Origin: CAVONV01 sp963697355
GTDB taxonomy: Bacteria; Acidobacteriota; Vicinamibacteria; Marinacidobacterales; DATDRI01
Direction of reading: 5' to 3'
Length of the DNA: 64,000 nucleotides
NCBI GenBank assembly: GCA_963697355.1
Contig: CAVONV010000013.1
Location: forward strand, 1 to 64,000
Shown: one piece after another, positions 57,472 to 64,000 of the stretch
How the letters are laid out: each line of letters opens with the position of its first letter
Numbering within the stretch: position 1 is the first letter of the stretch
Translations under genes and position numbers: made by a program
Notes under the pieces: model-generated
What the model was told of the DNA's origin: nothing
What the model saw: the letters and a program-made list of their open reading frames with translations, nothing else
Database searches by the model: none

Positions 57472-57746
57472 CAGCCGACCTCGCGCCCCTTGGTTCTATC
57501 GCGAAGGCGTTCAAATGTCCCGGGCTCGATTCCCATCGTTTTGAGGTCGACTTCGCTCTTGAACTGCACGAAGGCCTCCCAGAAGCTCATACTACGCTTC
57601 TGCAGTCTTTCGTATTCGCTAAGTGATACTAGGATGGCAACCGGCTTGCCGCGACGCGTAAGCTCGACGCTCAATCCTTTTTCGGCATCGCGAACCAGTT
57701 GGGTGAGATGGTCGCGTGCCTCAGCGATGGAATATCGATTCGACAT
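57468..57746 (-). CDS. Phd/YefM-type antitoxin partner of the PIN toxin
   Basis: 92 residues from ATG 57746 after GGAGG. MSNRYSIAEARDHLTQLVRDAEKGLSVELTRRGKPVAILVSLSEYERL is the Phd/YefM DNA-binding fold; the C-terminus (SMSFWEAFVQFKSEVDLKTMG) would bind the toxin. It neutralises VapC and, with it, probably represses the operon through the palindrome at 57757. Confidence 0.9.
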   Translation of the reverse strand: MSNRYSIAEARDHLTQLVRDAEKGLSVELTRRGKPVAILVSLSEYERLQKRSMSFWEAFVQFKSEVDLKTMGIEPGTFERLRDRTKGREVGW

Positions 57747-57756
57747 ACGAGCCTCC

Positions 57757-57782
57757 AAAATGGCCATTTATATGGCTATTTT
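57757..57782. promoter_or_regulatory. inverted repeat operator upstream of the toxin-antitoxin operon
   Basis: AAAATGGCCAT and ATGGCTATTTT (11-bp arms, ten matching) around TTAT, ending 11 bp before the antitoxin start. The AT-rich arms overlap the expected promoter, as in autoregulated toxin-antitoxin operons. Confidence 0.75.
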
Positions 57783-57802
57783 AACGTAGCCTAATTCTTG
57801 AA

Positions 57803-58068
57803 TCAACCCTTCCTTTTTCGTGTTCCCGTTTGTATTTGCTGGCCAGGATCGGACCCGGCATCGGTCGGCGGGTTCATCCGGCGCAGCAGGTCCTTGAAGC
57901 GCGGGTCGGGTCGCAGGTCCCAGTGAGGTCGGCCGAGGTACAGCATTCTGGAGTTGCGAGCTTCGTAGGACTTTTCCACCCAGTCGATGGTGCGGTCGTA
58001 GTCGCCGGCGTAGAGATACTGCTGGGCGACGAAAACGACTTTAGGGAGTTCTGACTCTTGCCGTCTGA
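57803..58068 (-). pseudogene. C-terminal remnant of a TPR-type protein
   Basis: Reading frame to TGA 57803: QQYLYAGDYDRTIDWVEKSYEARNSRMLYLGR, then DLRPDPRFKDLLRRMN. This TPR-plus-DPRFxxLLRRMN ending is typical of acidobacterial TPR/protein-kinase or adenylate-cyclase proteins. Only about 80 codons are left and no start is present; the upstream side is the Uma2 stop. A genuine truncated remnant. Confidence 0.7.
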
Positions 58069-58071
58069 GGC

Positions 58072-58629
58072 CTACGCAAGAATGTCTTTGACCTTTATCT
58101 CGACGTCCGGCAGCTCCGCGACCTGCAAAACGTCTCCAGGATGTGCTTCGAAGACTTCGCCATAGTCTCCGTCGAGGGGTTTACGGTGCACCCAGATGCG
58201 AACCGATTTGAGGTCGACGATCCACAATTCCGGAACGCCCGCCGCTGCGTAACGCGGCAATTTGACCGTGCGGTCGAACTCGAGAGTCGTGTCGGAGACC
58301 TCCACGACGAGCAGTGCATCCGTTGCCTGGGGGATCGCTCCGCTATAAACATCGTCGCGGGGCTTGAGGAGGACGAAGTCCGGATAAAAATCATCGCCGT
58401 CGGAGATTCCCAAGGGATTCTGGACGTCGACGAGAGCTCGATCTCCGACTTTCTTGAAGAGGTGGTTTAGCTTTCTCACACATGTTGCGTGGCGGTGCCC
58501 GGTGGCGGTCATTTCTACAATCTCTCCGTCCACTAGTTCGACTCGGTCGTCCTCACCAAGGACGCCAGTCTCTATCATATTGCGGAATTCTCGTGTCGTG
58601 AACAGCCGACGCGAGAGCGTGATGCTCAT
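58072..58629 (-). CDS. Uma2-family (DUF820) nuclease-like protein
   Basis: Intact, 185 residues. ELVDGEIVEMTATGHRHATCVRKLNHLF, then DFYPDFVLLKPRDDVYSG and DALLVVEVSDTTLEFDRTVKLPRYAAAGVPELWIVDL carry the PD-(D/E)XK core (P-D, E-V-S, D-x-x-x-K). These are abundant in cyanobacteria and acidobacteria; role unknown, possibly restriction-like. Confidence 0.9.
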   Translation of the reverse strand: MSITLSRRLFTTREFRNMIETGVLGEDDRVELVDGEIVEMTATGHRHATCVRKLNHLFKKVGDRALVDVQNPLGISDGDDFYPDFVLLKPRDDVYSGAIPQATDALLVVEVSDTTLEFDRTVKLPRYAAAGVPELWIVDLKSVRIWVHRKPLDGDYGEVFEAHPGDVLQVAELPDVEIKVKDILA

Positions 58630-58927
58630 GTGGAACCTCCGAATCCTAGCTTAGCAGACGAAGAGGGATATTCAAGCCAAACCGACCGCTCTGCTTCTTC
58701 AAGAAGACTCGCCCATCCCGCCCGCCCCGATGGGCGTGAGGATCTCGTAGGGACCAAGCATGCGGCCGGGCGGGAGAGACATCGCCTACCGCCAATCTTC
58801 GACAGAAGTTCTGTTGGGCCATCGTAGGAGAGTTGGAGAGGGTAGTCAACCCACCGCAGCCGATTGAGCCGATTGCGACCGTGAGCAAGAACAACAGCCA
58901 TCCACGACGGTGTTACATAGGCAGACG
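58630..58927. other. 298-bp intergenic region with no clear gene
   Basis: Open frames here are short and show no family sequence. One minus-strand TTG frame (58646-58894) begins with a hydrophobic stretch like a signal, but has no ribosome site or similarity that I recognise. Confidence 0.4.
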
Positions 58928-60553
58928 TCACTTCGTGCCCGGACCCAGTAGAACCCGTCCCGGGAGCGCTCCGGTGGGTTTGCCTTCCTCGACCACTGCG
59001 GTGCCGTTGATGAAGACCCAGTCGATACCGGTCGCATATTGTTCGGGCTCTTTGAACGTAGCTTGATCCTGAATCCGATCGGGATCGAAGACCACCACGT
59101 CGGCCTTCATGCCGGGTCTCAAGAGCCCACGATCCGCGAGTCCGAGTCGGGCTGCGGGGAAGGAGGTCATCTTGCGGATCGCTTCTTCCAGCGGGATGAG
59201 ATTTTCTTCGCGAACGTATTTCGCGAGTACCCGGGCGTGGGTACCGAAGGAACGGGGATGTGGCTTTCCCAAGGCGGTTCTCATGCCGATGTTCAAAGCA
59301 CACCCGTCGGACCCGATGGTGGTCCAGGGTTGGCGCAACGCCACGGCGAGGTTTTCTTCCGTATTACCAAAGCTGATTTGAAAGCCCTCTCCGTTTTGCT
59401 CGATGAGCAAATCGATCAGGGCTTCCTCAGGAGATGTGCCCCGTTTCTTTCCAAGATCCAGGATGGAAAGTCCGTCCACGTCGGGATTGTAGGAGCTGAC
59501 GAACGTGCGTTCCCACCGGGGGCGGCGGGCTTCTCGTTCCTGCATCTCCTCGATGAGGGCTTTCCGCGCCGTTTCGTCACGGAGGCGGGAAATCATGGCG
59601 TCGTTTCCTCCTTCCTGCACCGAGCGAGGAAGAAGAGACTTCAAGTAGGTCCAACCGGCAATGTAGGGGTAGACGTTACCGGTCACATCCACACCTTCGC
59701 GGCGTGCTTTTTCGATTTCGGCAACGAACGCGTTGACCTCCGAGGACGATGTCGAGTTCATGTGGAAGATATCCATGGGCGTACCCGCCTCCCGGGCGAT
59801 TTGGATCCCCTCTCGAAGCCCTTCGAGCCCTGGGCGCAAATGAGTGACATAGAAGCCGCCGTAGGAGGCCGCCACCTTGGTGAGCTCGATGAGCTCTTCC
59901 GTTGACGCGTAGGCGTTGGGAACGTAGGCCAATCCGCTGGCAAGACCAAATGCCCCTTCTTCCATCGCCTCGGCGACCAGCGCCTTCATTTCTTCCAGTT
60001 CCGCGGGACTGGCGGGTCTTTCTTCATAGCCGACGACACAGGCGCGGACCTGACCGGAGCCCACATAGGAGACCAGATTGGGACCGATACCGGCCTTCCG
60101 AATCCGGTCGAAGAATCCACCGAGAGTGGTCCAGTCACGTTCAATGGGTTTGGAAACCATCATTGGATCGTCCTCGGCTTTTCCTTTGACCGGTCCCGCG
60201 GAAAGATGCTCTCCAATCACCTCGGTGGTGACTCCTTGTGTCACCTTGCTGAGTCCGCGGGGATCGACGATGAGCCCGTATTCGGAGTGTGCGTGCATGT
60301 CGATGAAACCGGGGGAGACGACCATGCCGGAAGCATCGATGATGCGGCGAGGCTCAACCGAACCTCGCCCTACGGCGACGATGGTGTCACCCCGGACGGC
60401 GATGTCGGCCTGTATCCATGGACTTCCGGTTCCGTCCACGATGCGGCCGCCTCGGATCAAGAGGTCGACTTCTTCGGGACCTTGGGCCGTCGATGACGAG
60501 CCGACGAGTGCGGAGAGCAAGAGAATCAACGTGAGATGGAGTGCGTTGTTCAT
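58928..60553 (-). CDS. N-acyl-D-amino-acid deacylase (D-aminoacylase) family amidohydrolase, exported
   Basis: Intact, 541 residues. Start ATG 60553 after GGAGG. Signal peptide LHLTLILLLSALVGSSSTAQ. Metal-dependent amidohydrolase: DLLIRGGRIVDGTGSPWIQADIAVRGDTI, GFIDMHAHSEYG (HxH), YVTHLRPGLEGLREG, DIFHMNSTS, TIGSDGCALN (final Asp), and the C-terminal KADVVVFDPDRIQD. It releases D-amino acids from N-acyl derivatives; probably periplasmic. Common in Acidobacteriota. Confidence 0.93.
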   Translation of the reverse strand: MNNALHLTLILLLSALVGSSSTAQGPEEVDLLIRGGRIVDGTGSPWIQADIAVRGDTIVAVGRGSVEPRRIIDASGMVVSPGFIDMHAHSEYGLIVDPRGLSKVTQGVTTEVIGEHLSAGPVKGKAEDDPMMVSKPIERDWTTLGGFFDRIRKAGIGPNLVSYVGSGQVRACVVGYEERPASPAELEEMKALVAEAMEEGAFGLASGLAYVPNAYASTEELIELTKVAASYGGFYVTHLRPGLEGLREGIQIAREAGTPMDIFHMNSTSSSEVNAFVAEIEKARREGVDVTGNVYPYIAGWTYLKSLLPRSVQEGGNDAMISRLRDETARKALIEEMQEREARRPRWERTFVSSYNPDVDGLSILDLGKKRGTSPEEALIDLLIEQNGEGFQISFGNTEENLAVALRQPWTTIGSDGCALNIGMRTALGKPHPRSFGTHARVLAKYVREENLIPLEEAIRKMTSFPAARLGLADRGLLRPGMKADVVVFDPDRIQDQATFKEPEQYATGIDWVFINGTAVVEEGKPTGALPGRVLLGPGTK

Positions 60554-60808
60554 GAAGAGACCTCCTGGACGTATGCGTTGCGTGCGACAGCCGAAAGGAA
60601 TAAGGATGATAGAGACCACTCCTGAGAGTCGAAAAATAGCATATCCGAGTTGAGGAAGAAACGGTCGCGGTGGCCGAGTCGTGGTGCAGCGGAAAAAACG
60701 TCGCTTCCTGAATACACGGCGTCATATTTGCTTCTTGATTCAGTTGTGCTAGTTTTCGTCCTGGATTGAAAGGAAACGTAGGCAAGGACCAAAATTCTAG
60801 GACAGGAA
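60554..60808. promoter_or_regulatory. divergent promoter region, deacylase / S9 peptidase
   Basis: 255 bp, lower GC than either flanking gene, with no gene recognised. It presumably holds both promoters. I see no clear operator repeat. Confidence 0.4.
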
Positions 60809-62913
60809 ATGATTATGAAGCCATTTCGTAAGAGAGCAACATGTTGCACCGTAGCGGTCGTCGCTATGGGCCTCATCTCGGCGATGGTCGGCGCTCAGGA
60901 AAAGCGCCCGATGACGGTCGTCGATCTCATCAATGTTCCCTCCTTGACCGACCCTCAGCTGTCTCCGGACGGGAAGCAGATTCTCTATGTTCTGGCCGAA
61001 GCGAACTGGAAGGAGAATCGACGCATCAGTCACATCTGGCGGGTGAACTCCGACGGCACTGAACGGATCCAGATGACCAACGGAGAGAAGGGCGAAAGCG
61101 TCCCTCGCTGGTCCCCGGACGGCAAATGGATTGCCTTCATCGCCACGCGGGATGAGACGGAAGCGGAGGAAGACGACCACGGCCAGGTCTTTCTCCTCAG
61201 CAATGAGGGCGGAGAGGCGCGCCCCCTTACCCAGCACGAGACTCCGGCATCCAACATCCAGTGGTCTCCCGACGGCAAGTTCATCTACTTCCTGGCGGAC
61301 GACCCCAAGACCGAGGAGGAGAAGAAGCGCGACAAGGCCAAGGACGATGTCTTTGCCTTCGACGAGGACTACAAACAGCGGCATCTTTGGAAGATTTCCA
61401 TCGATGTCGCGAAGAGACGCGGATCACGGAAGGCGATTTCTCGGTAATCGGCTATCAGCTCTCTCGCGACGGCACGATGATTGCCCATCACCGCGCCCCG
61501 TCCCCTCTCTACGACGATTCGGACGAGGGCGAAGTGTGGCTGATGACGACCAGCGGTAGTGGCGCCAAACAGCTCACGGACAACACGGTCTCGAGTCGGC
61601 GGGGTTTTCGATCTACCGCGGCGCCCAGCTCTCTCCGGACAACTCGACGGTTCTGTTCACAACCGATTCCAGCGAGGATTTCGAGACCTACTACAACGAC
61701 AACCTTTTCTTGGTGCCTGCGTCAGGCGGACAGCACCGAATGATTCTCGAGGACATGCCCCATGAGGTCATGGGGGCGACCTGGTCGGGTGATGGGAAGT
61801 CGATTATCTTCGTCGCCAACACGGGCGTCCGGACCGAGCTGTTCGTCGTCGACGTCGCCACTGAAAAGCTAGAGCAGATTACGAAGGGAGATCACTCTTC
61901 TTCGTGGCTACGACTACGCGCCGAAGATCGACCGGACATGTCGTGACGCTCAGTGATCGGACCAATGCCGGTGACATCTACATGTTCGACGGCAGAGACG
62001 GGACAGCTCCAAAGCAGGTCACCACGTCTTCGACTACCTGACGAGGAGTTCCTGATTCCGCGACAAGAAGCCATCCAGTGGAAAGGTGCGGACGGTGTGA
62101 CGGTCGAAGGGCTTCTTTACTACCCGCTCGACTACGAGGAGGGAAAGCGCTACCCGCTTGTGCGTGCAGACCCATGGAGGACCGGCGGCCTCCGACAAGT
62201 TCGGCTTCGGAGGTTGGAGCAACTACGTCCACGTCTTGGCCGCCAGAGGTTGGGTCGTGTTCAAGCCCAACTACCGCGGCAGCACCGGCTACGGAGACGA
62301 TTTCCTACGCGACATGGTCGGTCACTATTACGAGCAGTCCCACCTCGACGTGATGACCGGTGTCGACTACCTCATCGAGAAAGGAATCGCCGACGGCGAT
62401 CGGATGGTCAAGATGGGCTGGAGCGGCGGCGGCCACATGACCAACAAGATCATCACCCACACCGACCGTTTCAAAGCGGCGTCATCGGGTGCCGGCGCCG
62501 TGAACTGGATCTCCATGTACGGACAGAGCGACGTGCGAATCTACCGCACACCCTGGTTCGGTGGCACACCGTGGCAGAAGGACGCCCCATCGATCTTTAC
62601 TGGGATCATTCGCCGCTGAAGGATATCTGGAAGGTCAAGACACCGACTATCGTGCTGGTCGGCGCCAACGACGTTCGGGTGCCGCCGCCGCAATCGGTGG
62701 AGCTTTACCGGGCTCTCAAGATCGAACGGCGTCCCCGCTCATCTCTACATGGCGCCTCGCGAGCCTCACGGTTGGCGTGAGCTTCGTCACGAGCTCTTCA
62801 AGGTGAACGTGGAGCTCGATTGGTTCGATAAACACGCTCTCGGAAGGGAGTACACCTGGGAAAAGGCTCCCGGTGTTGAAGAGGATTCAGTAAGCGATAG
62901 TGTGGTCCGCTGA
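60809..62913 (+). CDS. S9-family prolyl oligopeptidase-like peptidase, exported (multiple frameshifts)
   Basis: About 700 residues over three frames. Start ATG 60809 (60815 also possible), signal CCTVAVVAMGLISAMVGAQ. Beta-propeller repeats WSPDGKWIAFIA and WSPDGKFIYFLADD; then GDGKSIIFVAN. Catalytic domain: GGPAASDKFGFGGWSNY, PNYRGSTGYGDDF, nucleophile GWSGGGHMTNKI, Asp in GANDVRVPP, His in EPHGWREL. Frame changes near 61415, 61605, 61905, 62030, 62165, 62585 and 62735. The triad is complete, so the breaks are likely technical. Cleaves short peptides in the periplasm. Confidence 0.85.
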
Positions 62914-63055
62914 ACTCGAGTGGCAGGAGCTTTCTCTTTCGGAGCGGGAACTCGGCTTGGAAACATGGGATCCGGAGGGATCGGGCGTCTAGTAAGAACC
63001 CGCAGACCGTGCTACGCTGCATACCAAGGGAGAATCGCAACAGAGGGACCATATC

Positions 63056-63472
63056 GTGCTGGAATTGCGGGAGCGTATTCGGGAAGCTCTGCAAACGGAA
63101 GCGGATGAGGTGATCGTTTCCGTCTATCTCTTCGGGAGTCAAGCCTCGTCTCGAGCCCATCGCGAAAGTGACATCGACCTGGGTGTGCTCCTATCTTGGG
63201 AGGCTTGTCGCTCTTCCAAAGACCGTTTCGAAGTGCGGGTTGGAATGTCTTCCCGACTGACGAGTGAGCTGGGACGGCTGGTTGACGTCGTGATTCTCAA
63301 CGATGCGCCTCCGCAGCTGGCCCGTCGTATCGTCACCGACGGTGAGCGTCTCTTTTGTTCCGACGCCGAAGTCGATCATGCCTTCGTGCGTGACACTCTG
63401 ATTCGAGCTGCCGACATCGAGCCGTTTCTTCGACGGACACGTCGCATCAAGCTCGATGCCATAATGAGATGA
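63056..63472 (+). CDS. mntA: MntA-type nucleotidyltransferase antitoxin
   Basis: 138 residues, GTG 63056. Polymerase-beta-type core: SVYLFGSQASSRAHRESDIDLGVLL (GS-x10-D-x-D) and a later Asp in LVDVVIL. In characterised MntA-HepT pairs this protein adds AMP to a Tyr of HepT to silence it. Four-base overlap (ATGA) with the downstream gene. Confidence 0.92.
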   Translation: MLELRERIREALQTEADEVIVSVYLFGSQASSRAHRESDIDLGVLLSWEACRSSKDRFEVRVGMSSRLTSELGRLVDVVILNDAPPQLARRIVTDGERLFCSDAEVDHAFVRDTLIRAADIEPFLRRTRRIKLDAIMR

Positions 63473-63888
63473 CTTATCTGATCGAACGTCTAGCCGAGCT
63501 GCGTCGGCACTTGGAGCATCTGAAACAGATTCGGCCGCGTGTACGCGGGCCGGAATCTCTCGAGCGCGATCTTTCTCTACACAACGACATTCTCTTTTCC
63601 TTGATGACGGTCTGTCAGCTCGTCATCGACATCGCGGGGGAGCTGTCGGCGCAGCGTGGAGATCGTTTCGAGGACTACCGACAGGCGATTCACAATCTCG
63701 CGAAGGACGACCGGTTTCCAAGCGATCTGGTTCAGGAGCTGGAGAGACTTCCTGGTTTTCGCAACGTGCTCATCCATGACTACGTGGCGTTGGATATGAA
63801 TCGTGTCATGGAGGCGTTGGCTCAGCTCGAGCCCATCGAGCGGTTCCTGGAGATCGTGGGGCAGATGGAATCGGGGCAAGAGAGCTAG
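63469..63888 (+). CDS. hepT: HepT-like HEPN-domain toxin
   Basis: 139 residues. HEPN motif R-x4-H-x-Y reads RNVLIHDY; the Tyr is the AMPylation target in the family. All-helical RLAELRRHLEHLKQIRPR to LLQ-like ends. HepT is an RNase toxin neutralised by MntA. Confidence 0.92.
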   Translation: MTYLIERLAELRRHLEHLKQIRPRVRGPESLERDLSLHNDILFSLMTVCQLVIDIAGELSAQRGDRFEDYRQAIHNLAKDDRFPSDLVQELERLPGFRNVLIHDYVALDMNRVMEALAQLEPIERFLEIVGQMESGQES

Positions 63889-63907
63889 CGCTCTACAAAC
63901 CCGGGTC

Positions 63908-64000
63908 TCAGAGCCCTACTTGTCCAGCGGTGACGAGAATCCAACGCAAAGCGAATCCACCGATCAGCAAGAGAACAGGTGCCACCAAGGTTGCGCGCAT
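63908..64000 (-). CDS. C-terminal end of an NrfD-like membrane subunit (cut by window end)
   Basis: The last 30 residues read LVAPVLLLIGGFALRWILVTAGQVGL, ending TGA 63908. The hydrophobic stretch with G-G-F-x-L-R-W and final A-G-Q is the typical end of NrfD/PsrC polysulfide-reductase subunits, which pass electrons from quinol. Short, so moderate confidence. Confidence 0.55.
   Translation of the reverse strand: MRATLVAPVLLLIGGFALRWILVTAGQVGL

Overview
The window is high-GC bacterial DNA up to about 57.0 kb and then changes to distinctly lower GC with a different gene style. The left part (1 to about 57,000) looks like an actinomycete of the Acidimicrobiia type: very GC-rich third positions, several class I bacterial P450s, a DUF222/HNH (13E12-type) gene, DUF2157, RDD, SulP, PiT/DUF47 and OmpR/HisKA pairs. 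The right part (about 57,020 to the end) carries VapBC, Uma2, an N-acyl-D-amino-acid deacylase, an S9 peptidase, MntA/HepT and an NrfD-like tail, which together look more like an Acidobacteriota-type genome. Either the contig is chimeric or this is a large foreign segment. The taxonomic reading is inference.

Many otherwise well-conserved genes on both sides of that boundary are split by single- or double-base indels (selD, P450, nitronate monooxygenase, PRMT-like, TetR, S9 peptidase and others), while their neighbours are intact. The most economical reading is unpolished long-read sequence. I annotate these as single genes and give the approximate shift points.

Layout. 1-16.1 kb: a catabolic block with four P450s (one cut by the window edge), a TetR gene with a palindromic operator, nitronate monooxygenase, a quinone-oxidoreductase-like MDR, a CaiB/BaiF CoA transferase, a SnoaL-like protein, nitroreductase and VOC proteins. 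Set within it are selD and a peroxiredoxin-like gene, both with an in-frame UGA at the redox position. 16.1-28.6 kb: SulP transporter, an RDD protein with 18-residue repeats, DUF2157, a two-component system with a PepSY protein and lipoprotein, a P2-type ATPase, and a PiT/DUF47 phosphate pair. 28.6-38.6 kb: MFS exporter coupled to a universal stress protein, a shortened Anbu-like proteasome homologue coupled to glutaminase, pirin, a second universal stress protein, and a MacB-type ABC exporter. 38.6-47.4 kb: P1B-5-type metal ATPase with a hemerythrin tail, methyltransferases, TetR/MDR with twin operators, ArsR-rhodanese facing a cation exchanger, and a YdeI-like protein. 47.4-57.0 kb: VanZ protein, a second two-component system whose kinase lacks the usual histidine, a methyltransferase, LysR facing a DUF1330-hemerythrin fusion, and an Fe-S Rrf2 regulator with a YwiC-like protein facing a Tat-exported multicopper oxidase.

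The strongest biology is the selenium signal: selD and a UxxC peroxiredoxin-like gene, 12 kb apart, each have UGA where homologues have Cys and each has a bSECIS-like hairpin at suitable distance. No selA, selB or tRNA-Sec was seen in the window. No rRNA, tRNA, CRISPR array or prophage was recognised.
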